A model generated the notes under the pieces. It did no database searches and was not told where the DNA came from. It saw nothing but the letters and a program-made list of their open reading frames with translations. From Isoetes taiwanensis (taxonomy: Eukaryota; Streptophyta; Lycopodiopsida; Isoetales; Isoetaceae): 64,000 nt of DNA. Each line of letters begins with the position of its first letter. Position 1 is the first letter of the stretch. The stretch lies in contig JAJEKV010000005.1 of assembly GCA_021234155.1 (NCBI GenBank), forward strand, positions 13,013,787-13,077,786, given 5' to 3'. A program made the translations under genes and the position numbers. Shown here piece after piece: positions 32,901 to 44,749 of the stretch.

Positions 32901-35170
32901 TTGTTTATGTCAGATCCAATCCCGGCCAATATCTGGATTTTTTATACACTATTTGGGTTCTTCGGAATTCGTCGCATTTGAATCTAGATGGGAATTCTTG
33001 CCATAGCTGACTTGCAGGTTTTAATGTTTGGCCATGCATGCCATATCTTATTTCTTATTTAACATTGTGAGAGATGTTCTACTGTCAACATATAATAAGC
33101 TAGATTGCCAGTATTTATAGATGGAGTTCTTATAAATGGTAAGCAAAAGTTGCTGATTTTGAATTCTTGCTGAAAATGCATTCTAATATCAATAAGAATT
33201 CTCATTCTCGTACAGATGAAATTCTTCATTGTAGTGCTTGTAAGAACACTGCCATTTATTTCTACATAAGTGATTGGTATTATTGGAGCAATGCATACTA
33301 TGCAACTTCTGCAAGTTTATGTGATGGTTTCCATCAAGGATTCTATTATTCAATTTGGCTACATGAAGACCAAAGCATAGCATCACATGTAAAAGCGCTT
33401 TTGATGGTTTCCATCAAGGATTCTATTATTCAATTTGGCTACATGAAGACCAAAGCATAGCATCACGTGTAAAAGCGCTTTTGAAGGTCATGGAACCTTT
33501 CACATTAATTGCGTCTTCTACTTTTGTTTATAATTTAAATTGGTATATCAAATTAGGAAATCTGGTATTACATGGTTATACATGAAAAAGGTGTAAGCCT
33601 TGGATACATAAACAACCTCTATAGTGTATATTTCTTGGCACTTACACACTTACATAAACAGGCTAACTGGCCCATAAAGTTTACCGTAGGGCCCAAAAGT
33701 TTTTTAATATAACAATCAACACACAACTACCATTAACATTATTAACACAAACCATTGCATTTAACACATTTAAATTAAATTCCCCCTTAAACCCCCTTTG
33801 GTTTGGGTGCATATTCACACGGGGTTACGTAGGGCAGCGAGAGCCCCAAAAATATATTTACAATACATGTACAAATTTAACACCATTAAGTACATTCTCT
33901 CAAATCTTATAGTATTTTGCAAACCTTAATATATAGTATACAAAAACTTGTACATGCAATACGAGTGAACATCCAACTTGCTGTAAAAAAAAAAGATTTT
34001 TCTCCAACGTAGTGTATATATGTCGACATAGGAATTACTGTTATGCAACGTAAATCACATAAGAATGGCAGAAACGTATTTGAAGAGACAATTGACTTCC
34101 TGCTCTTTCTTCTTGTTTATTTGGTTTGTGCAAGCTGCAAGCAGCTTGCCGCTGTGTCTTACCTCTGTATCTGCACATTAAGAACATGACAAATTAGCGA
34201 CAACAGAAATGGCAACAAAGTACAAATTTACAACGAGATCTTTACATGCCTGTAGCTTTATGCGGAAGATCGTGTTGCTAAGTTAGTTGTTGGGTCTATG
34301 GATGCAAGTTGTAAAGGCATTTGGCGGTGGTTGAAAACCGACAATGCTGCCTCCTCTTATGCCTCTTCGTTACTCTCTTATGCAATCGTAGGATTGGGTT
34401 TTCGTTAATGCAATGAAAGAAGCTGCAATATCAAGAAACTTGGATTCTATCCAAGCAATAATAATGTTGATACAACCTGCTCTTTATGTAAAACATAAAT
34501 GCTCGCTCGTTTCCCCAACGCTTGGTGATGTTTCCAAGAGGAATGAGGGCCAAAATAATTGGCATAGGAACATGCAACATCAAGTTCTTCGCACTCCAAC
34601 AGGTTACTTGACATCCCTAAAAGTGCATCAATCGGGTGTGCTTCTCATCATATCATATCATATCATATCATTCTGCTCTATAAAGGCTTGCTACAACCTA
34701 AGGGAAAAATATTAAAAACACTTCGTTAGCACAAAATGGTTTGCATATAGCAAGACAGTTAAAAAGAAGCCTTGGTGACCTTTACTGTGATATCTTGGCT
34801 TCCCCATGCATATATTGTTAAGCGAAACCTGTATGACAAAGGAACATGATCAACTTAAAGAGAGTACTCATCTCTTCCTAATTAAGGGAGGATTCTTTCT
34901 TACAAAATCAGTCCTTTGTGCATGTTCTTTTGCATTATTAGTTCAAAAAATGCACTTTCGCGCAAAACAAAGGAAGTTACCTCTTCTTGCTTGGATGTTG
35001 CCTCTGGGGGCAATGTATAACAACAAAGACTACACCAGACATACATAGGCAAGATTCCGTAAGGCAGCAGAGAAGTTTAAAATAACTTGCAAATGCGAGC
35101 TCTATCTTTTCAGCAAGAGCATCCGTTAAAAAGCTCAAGGAGAGGCCTAAAAATTATGCTAGGTACACAA
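32901..35170. other. no supportable gene; one tandem duplication
   Basis: AT-rich sequence with short unrecognised frames only. It contains the 80-bp duplication at 33,323-33,482 and a short ATCAT microsatellite near 34,648-34,670. Confidence 0.45.
33323..33482. repeat. 80-bp tandem duplication
   Basis: Units 33,323-33,402 and 33,403-33,482 start GATGGTTTCCATCAAGG and end AAAAGCGCTTTT. Only about one base differs (CATCACATG against CATCACGTG), so the event is recent. Confidence 0.9.
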
Positions 35171-35173
35171 TTT

Positions 35174-35606
35174 TTAAATTCCTACCATAAATGGCTCAAA
35201 TATGGCAGGATGTACTTGCTGTTCCAATTCTAGAGTAGCGTAGAAAGAGGGCCATAACTCCAGCAAACAAACCCCATTTCTCAAGCATAAACAAGCATTG
35301 AAAAGTTCAAAGAATGATCTATGGAAGTCGCTAGGTACATATTTTCCAAATTCATTGTGTACCCATGCCAAATTCAGCGCTATCATTTTCCCAGCTCTTC
35401 CCACTCCAACGAGAATCACAAGCTATGATGGACAAACAACAGTGTTGCTTCTTGCCATCCTCAACTACAATACTACTGGTATGTCCTGACACCTGCATAA
35501 GGCCCATCATAAGCAGTCCGGATCCGCCTATCATATCTGGACTATCCACCCAAGGAATGGTAGGGACCCCTTTCTGAAGATGTATATGCCCCATCGCCTG
35601 CGCCAC
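35174..35606 (-). pseudogene. unidentified segment downstream of the FRIGIDA-like gene
   Basis: Two overlapping reverse-strand frames (35,606-35,352 and 35,419-35,174) look like one protein with a frame change. The first contains GVPTIPWVDSPDMIGG, and the second contains FHRSFFELFNACLCLRNG. I do not recognise it. It could be the 3' part of the neighbouring gene or a separate remnant. Confidence 0.3.
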
Positions 35607-35639
35607 TTACTCGTGAATGTTTTAAATGCCCTTCTACAG

Positions 35640-37228
35640 ACCCTCCTGACCTTTTCTCGTCTGACTTGGCTTTCTCTAATTGTACTACCCTTCAAGCAGC
35701 ACCGAAGAAGAATAGTCAGGTTCCAGATTATAATCTTCTATGCACTTGACAACAGACTTCAATGCTGACAGCTCCTTTGCTGCAGCCCCATTCTGATGAA
35801 AATATCAATCAGATTTGCCATTACTTAATCTTAAACTACGCATTAGGATCATTACTTAACCTTAATCTAGTCATTAAGATCTGCATGGTGCTAGGTTTAT
35901 ACCTGCACTGCAACTGAAACATTTCCAGATTCTAAATGGCCTGGCTCCTTTGCTGCGGCCTCATTTTGATAAAAATATCAATCAAATTTGTCATTACTTA
36001 ATATTAAACTACATATTAGGATCATTACTTAACTTGAATCTACTCATTAGAATCTACATGGTTCTAGGTTTATACCTGCACTGCAACTAAAACATTTCAG
36101 ATTTCTACATGGCCTGGACAGTCTTTCTGAAATCTTTGAGGCATGCTTTTAGTAAAGCAATAGGTTGTGCTTGTTCCAAAACATCAAAAACCTTGGCAGA
36201 AGACAATGCCTCAACATCTTTCCTTCTTTTGCAGCTATGCAATAATAGGATGAAGGAGTTAGAGACAAAACAAGTGCTGGCACAAAAGCACAATCCAAAA
36301 AAGACAATAATTCAAGTTAAATGCCCGTAGTTATCAGTTAAACAAATAAGATAGTGGAAGATCAAGGGCTGCCGCTGGCCATGAAATCTAGTGCAGAAGT
36401 GCAGCAAAATCGGATAACTTAAATGGCAAAAGAAGTTGCCGTATAAGGGCAGGCATAGAGAGCTACAATGGCCACATAATAGCCTGAGCTCAGAAAAGCA
36501 CGTTTGTGTGACTAGGCAAGTGAAGCCCCCTGCAGAGTGCAGGTGTTCGCTTGCCCCGTGCACTGGCTAAGACCAGGTTGCACAATTCATCTTCACTGTA
36601 CTCAGAAGCAAGATCAAAAGTAGCCAAGAGTTGAAGGAAGGCCTGCGCATTTAAAGATGAATGCATCTGCACCATCTGCAGACATATCCATATCGGATTT
36701 CCACTTATCTGCGATCTGCTTGGCCGACGCTTTTAATTCAATGGATGACTGGTGGGGAGATAGAATCATCAAGAACTTATGCTAATGCCTGCAACAGAAG
36801 ATGCTTGCACAACAATCATCCCGCAATGCACCTTGTCCTGCTTTGCCACTACTTTGAGTGTCATTCTGTTCTGGAAAATTGCATCCCTGCAAAGCAAAAA
36901 GAACCAACTTTGTAGGATCAATTGCAAACTGCAATAAGCTAGGCATTTAGTATCTCAAGGCACGAATATCAGTTTGATCGTTTACACAGTATTTTCTGAG
37001 TCTAGGACCATCCATAATTTCGCAAAGCAGCTTGAGATGTTAATGTACTTTCACTTCAACCCTTTGCGTATCTTCAGCTTTTAGAGTCCTCTAAACTTTA
37101 TCATCCTCCTTAGCAACAATTTCAGAAGATAGTAAAGCACCTACCTCAGCCAAAGAACCGTTGGCCGCAGGAGCAATTTCGATCTCCAAGTCAAGACTAA
37201 TAATATCATTTGCTTCGGCAACGTCCAT
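35640..37228 (-). pseudogene. FRIGIDA-like gene, degraded
   Basis: FRIGIDA-like proteins are plant nuclear factors, some acting in flowering-time control. The first exon is 37,228-37,145, with MDVAEANDIISLDLEIEIAP and a GTAGGT donor. Further left: a segment with LCEIMDGPRLRKY near 37,020, DPTKLVLFALQGCNF near 36,890, and ELKASAKQIADKWKSDMD near 36,740-36,690. AQAFLQLLATFDLASEY, then EDELCNLVLASARG and ALCRGLHLP follow at 36,640-36,500. AQPIALLKACLKDFRK lies near 36,180-36,120, and ELSALKSVVKCIEDY at 35,775-35,730 after a TTTCATCAG acceptor. These follow the FRIGIDA domain order (MDG, FLQ-LAT, LCR, PLLKAYLKD, KCIE). Stops (for example near 36,100) and frame shifts indicate a pseudogene. Confidence 0.8.
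35769..36117. repeat. 175-bp exon-intron tandem duplication in the FRIGIDA-like gene
   Basis: Two diverged units, about 35,769-35,943 and 35,944-36,117, both contain CTCCTTTGCTGC, ATCATTACTTAAC and TAGGTTTATACCTGCACTGC. On the reverse strand each unit carries the end of one exon, its GTATAAAC donor, a short intron and the start of the next exon. Confidence 0.8.
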
Positions 37229-37235
37229 TTGGCTG

Positions 37236-37447
37236 CAGTTGCATCAGATTCAGATTGGAGGTTGGGTCTGCCTTGCCAGTTACCCGGTTGAAACATCCAG
37301 GATCAAGAACGCAGGTGACCGCCAGTTTACATAGAACAATAGAACAATAGGTTTGGAGCAGTCACCAAGGTATATCCTAGCATATACTTAAGATATACCA
37401 CAAACCCATATAAGCGAGGGTTTGCCCCTCTAGGGGCAACCCAAAAA
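37236..37447. repeat. dispersed 210-bp repeat, copy B
   Basis: Partner of 7,247-7,457, same orientation. It ends directly upstream of the start codon of the FRIGIDA-like gene (37,228). An 11-bp duplication (AGAACAAT) distinguishes it from copy A. Confidence 0.6.
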
Positions 37448-37627
37448 CCATTGCACTAATAATAAACATCTTACCCTTAACTTTTAATTTAACACCATAC
37501 TAACTATACGTACAACATGCCATGGGTGGCTTCTGAGCACGTGTGACGTGTGGCGTACTGTCAAACCATATGCCTGCCACATTAATCATAAAGCTTTATC
37601 TCCTGGCTTAGCGGCATCTAGAAATAA

Positions 37628-38096
37628 TTGCCATTATTTCGGCCACTTTACTTCTTCTTTCTTCATATCCACTCTGTTCTTCTTGTACTCTGTTCTTTGA
37701 CTCCGTCCGACTCTCTTAGAAGGCTGATTGAGGCGATCATCACCGAAAATGCAAGCCAGCTCATTTCATATGACGACAGCTTGTCTACGGATCGTGACAC
37801 ATCCAAAGCCGAAGTCCTCGTTCAAACTTTCTCCTCGAAAGGCCGATACAACTTGAGAAAAAAGTGAGGGTTCTTTAGCAAGTTTGCTATAAAATTTGCG
37901 TTCTGTTTCTAGAATCGATGTTCTTACTTCCATGCTGTTTTTACACTATTTAGAGGATCTTACCATCTCCTTATACCATTTCCAGCTTGACAAACCCTAT
38001 TCTCGATTTGCAAGTTCCTGTTTAGAAAACAAGCCAGTTATGGAAGCGGGTTGTTCTTTGTCCCAATCCGCCAAGTACGTTCTTAAGGGCCTTTAA
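37628..38096 (+). pseudogene. unidentified forward frames
   Basis: The frame 37,628-37,867 contains LRRLIEAIITENASQLISYD and ends in a basic tail; a second short frame runs 37,896-38,096. Base composition is coding-like from 37,690 to 37,860. No family is recognised. It lies just left of the palindrome-rich tandem array and could be the 5' part of whatever gene that array interrupts. Confidence 0.25.
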
Positions 38097-38449
38097 ATGT
38101 TGACTTTTTTCAAGTTCATGCTTACTATTTTTAAGTAGATCAAGTTCAGGAACTCTGTTTAGATGGATTGTAGTTATTGTTTTTATTTACCCAGAGCCCT
38201 GAATAAGCAAAAGAAATATAAATGTCGTCCCATAAAGAGATAAAAGAAGAAAAGGATTGCAGATCATGGCTTTTCCTTAAAGAAATCAGAATTGGTTGCA
38301 TTGGGTTGCTCTGTAAATATACTAGAGAAATGAGAAGATTGCAATATCCAACCTAGCTAACCTAGAGATTAGGTCATGCCTTGCAGAATTTGCGTTATGA
38401 TTGCGTTTCCCAAGGAAGCTCAATCTGGTTTGAGTCATTCCCAGAAATG

Positions 38450-39800
38450 TCTTAGCCTGAGTTGTACTCTCAGCTCGCGAGTTTAAACTATTCTCAACTC
38501 GCGAGTCGAGGAAGCCTCTACTGAGAATCAAATCTCCCCTCCAGTCTGGGTAGCTGGTTTGTCGAGGTGGCCTAATCTTGACTCGCAAGTCGAGAAAGCT
38601 AACACCCAGACTAGATCCCTTGACCCTCCCTTGTCCGGACTTCTCCAGTATCCTCTCGACTCGCGGGTCGAGAATGCCGCCATCCAGACTGAATCCCTTC
38701 ACTTCAGGACTGACGGAGGAGAGGGACTCAGTCTTGGTAGTCGCATAGTCGACATCTGAATGCCAACTCGAGACTGCATTCTTGATTCGCGAGTCGAGAT
38801 ATGCCTCCATCCACACTATCTCTAGCAATCCCGACGGGTTAGTCGAGACTGCCTATTCCATCCACGCTAACATCTCTAGCAATCCCGACGGGCTAGTCGA
38901 GACTGCCTATTCTCGGCTCAGAGTCGAAGGTGCCTCTACCCAGACTGGATTCCTATCCTTTGAATCCTTGAAGGGGAGGGGCCTAGACTGATTAGAGGCA
39001 TCTGTGATTTGCGACTTGAATCGAGATATGCCTCAGTCCACCCTAACCCCTCTAGCGGTCCCGACTGTCTAGTCGAGACTGCCTATTCTTGATTTGCGAG
39101 TCGAAGGTGTTTCTACCCAGACAGGACCCCTCTCCTCTGAATCCTCGAAGGGGAGGGGCCTGGTCTAAAATGGAAGCATCTGCGATTTATGACTTAAGAC
39201 TGCATTCTTGACTCGCGAGTCGAGATAAAGCCTCAATCCACACTAACCCTTCTAGCAATCCCAACTAGCTAGTCGAGACTGCCTATTCTCGGACTGGTGA
39301 GTCGAAGGTGCCTCTATCCAGACTGGATCCCTCTCCTCCGAATCCTTGAAGGCGAGGGGCCTGATTTGGATAGAGGCATCTGCGATTTGCGACTCGAGGT
39401 TGCATTCTCGGCTCGCGAGTCAAGATATGCCTCAATCCATACTAAACCCTCTAACAGACCCGTTTGCGAGTCGAGCTATGCCTCAATCCACACTAACCCC
39501 TCTAACAATCCTGACTGGCTAGTCGAGACTGCTACTTCTCGACTCGTGAGTCGAAAGTGGCTCTATCCAGAATGGATCCCTTTAATTTGAATCCCTGAAG
39601 GGGAGGGGCCTAGCCTGGGTGAAGGCATCTGCCATTTGCAATTGAGACTACATTCTCGACTCATGAGTTGAGATATACTTCAATCCACACTAACCCCTCT
39701 AGCAATCCCGACTGGCTAGTTGAGATTGTCTATTTTCAATTTGCGAGTTGAAGGTGCCTCCACCCACATCTGCGATTTGCGAGTCGAGACTGTATTCTCG
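38450..39800. repeat. tandem array, about 205-bp unit, with GACTCGCGAGTC palindromes
   Basis: Roughly five to six diverged units. Each has a palindrome close to CTCGACTCGCGAGTCGAG, then ATATGCCTCAATCCACACTA, GCAATCCCGACTGGCTAGTC and a second palindrome. GGTGCCTCTACCCAGACTGG, a GAAGGGGAGGGGCCT stretch and CATCTGCGATTTGCGA follow. Unit starts lie near 38,785, 39,010, 39,210, 39,410 (with a 55-bp partial unit inserted) and 39,660; the part before 38,780 is more diverged. Single palindrome copies also occur at about 43,735-43,755 and 44,370-44,395. CpG sites are far denser here than in the surroundings. Confidence 0.85.
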
Positions 39801-39819
39801 ATAGCAAGATAACACAAAA

Positions 39820-40610
39820 TCAAACTCTATCCTCTATCTAGGAAATCAAACTCTGCCCTCTATCTAAGAAATCAAACTCTACCTTACCTTCCTTCCTTCC
39901 TTCCATCCTTCCTTCTATCTAAGAAATCAAACACTCCCCTCTGTTTAAAAAATTGAATTCTCTCTTGTATCTTTCGTATGGTAAGCTAGAAAACAAGAAA
40001 TTGAACCTGCCCTCCGTCTAAACTAGCAAGACCTGTAGTTCTTCGACGTTCTCTTTGATTGCTTGCTCCCTTACTGAGCATCTCTCGACGTAGAGAGTTT
40101 CTCGACCCTAAAGTATGCTCAACAAGAAAACAAGCAATTAAACAAGGCCTCCAACAGTTCTATATATTCAATATTTCGAGCAAGTCTACCATTTGGCTTT
40201 TAGGAAACAAGCATTCTAACAGTCTAAGAAATCGAAGAAATCGAACTCTCCCCTCTATCTAAGAAATTTAACTCTACCCTCTATCTAAGAAATCAAACTC
40301 TCTCCTCTGTCTAAGAAATCGAACTCTCCCCTGTATCTTTCGTATGGTAAGTAGAAAACAAGAAATCAAACTTGCCCTCGATCTAACTAGCAACACCTGC
40401 AGCTATTCGACATTCTCTTCGATTACTTTCTCCTTTGTTGAGCATCTCTCAACGTAGAGAGTTTCTCGACGCTGAAATATACTCAACAAGGAAGCAAACA
40501 ATCGAACGAACCCTTGAACACTTCTACATATTCAACATTTCTAGTAGGTCTACCATTTGGCAATCTAACACGTTCTAGGAAACAAGCATTCTAACATTCA
40601 TATCTAGGTA
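39820..40610. repeat. duplicated about 350-bp block with 23-bp minisatellite
   Basis: A block of AAATCAAACTCTACCCTCTA-type units, a GTATCTTTCGTATGGTAAG stretch, CTCGACGTAGAGAGTTTCTC and GGAAACAAGCATTCTAAC occurs twice, at about 39,900-40,225 and 40,240-40,605. CCTTC repeats lie at 39,885-39,915. No coding signal. Confidence 0.8.
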
Positions 40611-40999
40611 CATCATGTAAATAAAACAATGGAAAACACTCATCTCTTCTTGTCAATATTCTCTAGACCATTGTATCACAGATCCTGATGCCTCTCCAAG
40701 GGTCTTTGCCTCTTCCATTGCCTCATCAATGGGGCTTCTCGCTGAATAATTTATATTAAGGTGATTCTTGTGTACGCCTTCTCCATGGTGATGCAATGAA
40801 TGAGGCCTATATTCTCGAGCTCATCTCCCACTGCTACCTTGGCTCTTTAGGCATCGATCAAATCAGTTGGTTGGAGTCATAGATTCATGCAAACTTAGGA
40901 GCTTACAACATCGTGGCTCCATCACGAGCGACTAAGAGCTGACTGCTAGCGCATGATAAACCTTCATGTGCCCATCGAACTGAGCTTTACAAAATAAAT

Positions 41000-42600
41000 A
41001 TGATATTCGAATTGGATGATCATGTTGTACACTTATCCCGCTATTTTACTTTCAATAAGTGCATGTCATTAATTTCAAACTTAAGAACACACTGGAACCT
41101 GTTTTTATATGCAGTCCCAATATCTCAAAATGCTCCCAGAAGAGATGCAGTTCTGAAGTTAATTCGAGCAGCAAGAAACAGTACCGCCATCTAAACATAT
41201 CGATTCCAGGCCGTGGTATCAGAAGAGACCCCCTGTCATCTAGAAACCCAAAGAAATGAAAGATTGCACCTTCCGGTAAGTTCTCAATTCTGAATCATGG
41301 CTGCGACCTGTTCTAACGATGTATTGCTTTATAGTGTTTTTGACGGAGTCACTAGTTATCAGTGGTAGAACCTCCTTCATCGTGCTTGAGAGATTGGAGA
41401 CACAGATTCTGGTTACATCTGCGGTTTGCTTGCGGTATGCCGAAATAACAGCTTGTGGAAAAGAAAAATATTTGTTCTTCTGGTATAGGGATAAAAAAAG
41501 CTCGGATGATGAGTATAAGAAGATCAGAGTGGTCCTCTCTATTGCTGCTCCGAATCCAAAGCATCTGACTTTGCATGTCAAAGATATGATGAAGGGAAAG
41601 TTTTACCACACTAGAAAATAGTCTATTTCAAATTATTCCTCTACTTCAATGAGCAAGGTTAAGGGAATGGATAAGAGGCCGGCGCCAGTCAATTGCCAGA
41701 ACTTAGACTAGAAGGACTTGGAAGGGATAAACAAGGCCGGCACACTCATGTCACAGGAGCTCGGCATGGAAATTTCTAGGGTCAGAGAAAAATTGTTCAA
41801 CAAAAGCATCTTCACATCCAACGTGCTTAAGAGTCTAAAGCGCTCATCTGTTACCAAGAATATGCAAGATAAGGAGAGAAGTCCTCCAAAGAAAAGTGTA
41901 AGTGTGGAATCTTAAAGCGATGAAGAGGAGTCGGAACTGGAGAAAGAAGAAATGGCAAAATCCCAATTCTTGGATCCCAACGAGAAAATAAAGCAGTCGC
42001 AGAAAGGGGCCCAGAAGATGAAACAGCTGGCTCAATTTTATCCTCTGGAGATTGGCCACAAAATGATGTTGGATATATATAAGATGCCTGAAAGTTTTCA
42101 CTGGTGATGCGGTCCTCTTCAATCACAAGGAATTCAATGCAGCTTATATGCTAAAGATTCTCAACCTCATGGTGTGTCATCCTATATTGGATTCCATTCA
42201 GCAGAGCTACAGGAGAGTTGTTTAATTTCGAGAAGCTGTGCAGATATGTCCTTTTAGAGGGCCACGAGAATGAAGCTATCTGGGAAAAATTGACGGAGAT
42301 CTGGGCCTTGTGGACGAAGGATAGGCTTAAAGACGGCAATGGAGAGTTGCCGACAAGGCCTGATCCAAAATTATTTGACAAATAATTTATGAAGAGGATA
42401 CAATGGCTTAACGGATAAGGAAACCCTCGACCTACAAAAAATAATGTGGGATGGAGCTATTTTGCTAAGGAAGACAAGGAGCTCAAAAATGCAAGATGCA
42501 AAGGATTACACAATGGTTTTGAAGAGAAGACGTGCATTAGAAGAGGGTATCACGAAATTCTGCAACGTTGCCTACAAAATAAGCTAAGATTTCGAATGTT
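41000..42600 (+). pseudogene. unidentified forward coding remnant
   Basis: Several forward segments have coding character but change frame. They are 41,319-41,621 (SFIVLERLETQILVTSAVCL, then KKIRVVLSIAAP) and 41,718-42,105 (a basic/acidic segment with a stop at 41,915, continuing SDEEESELEKEE and FYPLEIGHKMMLDIY). Next come 42,090-42,215 (VFTGDAVLFNHKEFNAAYML) and 42,220-42,385 (FEKLCRYVLLEGHENEAIW). I recognise no domain. It may be one gene with the phosphatase-like remnant that follows. Confidence 0.35.
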
Positions 42601-42739
42601 TTAAGGAAGCAGAACGTGAAAACCAAACCCTTTCCTAAACGTGCTATGTCACTTCTTAAGCGTAACCTTAGATTCGAGGTCATGCCATTTAATATGGGTG
42701 ACAGCTCCCCGCCTTGAGCATTTTTTATTTCAGGGACTT

Positions 42740-43520
42740 CGGTCCACTTCCATTCCCATCAGCTTCATGCTCATAAGCATATGAGTCTAGTTCCCTGTGC
42801 CCGCCCACACCTCATAATAGTTCCGATGCAAGTCAGCAGCATGGCGCACAAACGGATTCTGATGGAAATGAGGCTACATGCTCGCACGTAGCGGCAGATA
42901 AATGCAATAGCAATAAAGGAATTAAGATCCCGGCTCTAGATCCCGAACAGGAAATCTGGTCGGAGCCAAACTTGAGCTAAGATCCAGATGTCCTCATAAA
43001 GCTCACAAGTTTTATGTTAACGGAGTTTTAGCAACAATGTACCAGGATGGTCATGTCCCTGAGCTCAACACCTCATAAAACGCGACAAAAACACAGAATG
43101 AGATGGTCTATCCTCGACCCCAAGCAAAATAAATTATTGAGGCACATGTAGCGGGAATTCCAAGTGGCCATCTGGTCTTCAATGACCAAGAGAAATGCTG
43201 TGAATATTCTATCTGTACTCGGGCTACCCATTTTGAATTTCAAGTTTATATGGGACAATGAAAAAGTTGAGCACGTGAACTACCTCGATCCGACCATCAT
43301 TAAAGAGAAGCTTATCATGGTTAAGAGGCTCAAAAGAGTTTATGAAGCTTAGCAAGATTTCGACAAGCACAACACGATTATCATAGATGACAGTGCCTAT
43401 AAGTATTATCATAACTCGGATAAAGCTATTCGTCGAAAGCGTATGAAACAGATGAATGGTTGTCTTATTGACTTGTTCCGGTGCTGGCGGAGTCGTTATT
43501 CTCCATTCTGGTGGTCGACA
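42740..43520 (+). pseudogene. FCP1/NLI-type phosphatase-like remnant
   Basis: FCP1-type HAD phosphatases dephosphorylate proteins such as the RNA polymerase II tail. In order: FYVNGVLATMYQDG near 43,015-43,055, at the place of the D-x-N-G active-site motif of a plant subfamily, with the nucleophile Asp apparently replaced by Tyr. Then VYPRPQAK near 43,110 and REFQVAIWSSMTKRNAVNIL at 43,150-43,215 follow. A segment with WDNEKVEHVNYLDP lies next, and IIIDDSAYKYYHNSDKAIRR near 43,380-43,430 matches the conserved DDSPYK region. A Ser/Asp/Gly-rich stretch precedes it. Stops and frame shifts make it non-functional. Confidence 0.6.
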
Positions 43521-43817
43521 TGATAAGGAACTATCCAAATCTCGAAGTGGTGGATTAGGAGGGAAGCGAAATCATGTGAGCGATGGACGTGAAATATTAT
43601 GGTGAACAAGAATAATAATTTCAATGTTGGAAAAGGAATTTCATAAAAATGTTCAAAAATTATTCTGTATTTTTTATATAATCTGTATTATTATCTGTAA
43701 TGAAAAATCTTATACATTTTTTTCTGGTGGCTATTCTAGATTCGCGAGTCGAGAAAGCCACTGCTTGTCCACCAACTATTTCACTTTTGCAACTCTTTTG
43801 TTCATTAATACTGGCTA

Positions 43818-44200
43818 ATGGCACAGTAATTATTAATTATGATTCCTCTCTTCTAGGTGGCAGAGAAGAGAGGTGGCAAGCTTATCCCACAACTCCTGCA
43901 GGGCTTTAGGATAAGCTTGCTCGTGATTGCAGGTACTACAGAACCTCAAGAAATGAGGACGAAAGGAAGAAGATCTTCCAGGTTCACGAGGCGCAAAGGA
44001 TCCTCCAAACATTATATGAAATCCATGGAGGTTGGGGAACAAGCATTTTTTACCTAACGATTGAAGAAAGGATGGGGGAGGGGGCTGGGAAAATCGGCTG
44101 GACGGGCCAGCGCGTGGCTGGAGAGGCACCTCCTCGTGAGGCTTTCCACGTTCTTCAAGTTGCTCCCAAAGCTTGAAAAAGATCGGAAGATGCTCGATTG
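43818..44200 (+). pseudogene. unidentified forward exon-like frame
   Basis: After a CTCTTCTAG acceptor a frame with one internal stop reads through to about 44,175. It includes YRTSRNEDERKKIFQVHEAQ and ILQTLYEIHGGWGTSIFYLT, then GWTGQRVAGEAPP. It looks like protein but I do not recognise it. It lies between two isolated GACTCGCGAGTC-type palindromes (43,740 and 44,380). Confidence 0.35.
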
Positions 44201-44749
44201 TTATTCCTATTAGGTGGAATGTGTGTGATGAGGATATTACCGTCATGATGGCACTTTGTCCACTGTAATATACATTGTAACCGTCTCATTTATAAATAAA
44301 AAATTCTTTCAAATACTATCATTATGTTTTGATTGTGTAAGCAGTTCCTTTATTGTGCTTTTAATATTCTCGACTCGCCATTCGAGAATAAAGTGTCGAA
44401 ATATATTCACGGAGGGGCAGAACCTTACATGAAAAAACTCGTCTGCACAACAATTAAATAGGTCAAAACAGATTCGCACGTCCTTTCGTTTATCTCCGCA
44501 AATAGTAAGTTACAAATGCCTTAAGTTATACATTTCATCTATAAATCTTTACTTGCAACTCCAATATTGCTAAAGATTATACATCTGCTATAACTCCAAT
44601 CCATTCATTGAAAAAAAAAAAAAAAAAAAACTTCCACAACATGTAAATCATTCCAATTAGAAACTGTGACATAAAAGGTTTTATTAAGAAAAAAAACAAG
44701 TAAAAAAACTTTTTTTTTTTGCTTTGAAGGATGTCAAACTTTATTAAAA

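Noticed and set aside
38322-38828. 168-codon reverse frame in the palindrome array
   Set aside because: The open frame follows the tandem repeat units and has no recognisable protein.
43833-44246. 137-codon reverse frame
   Set aside because: Lies opposite a better forward exon-like frame and reads as its shadow.
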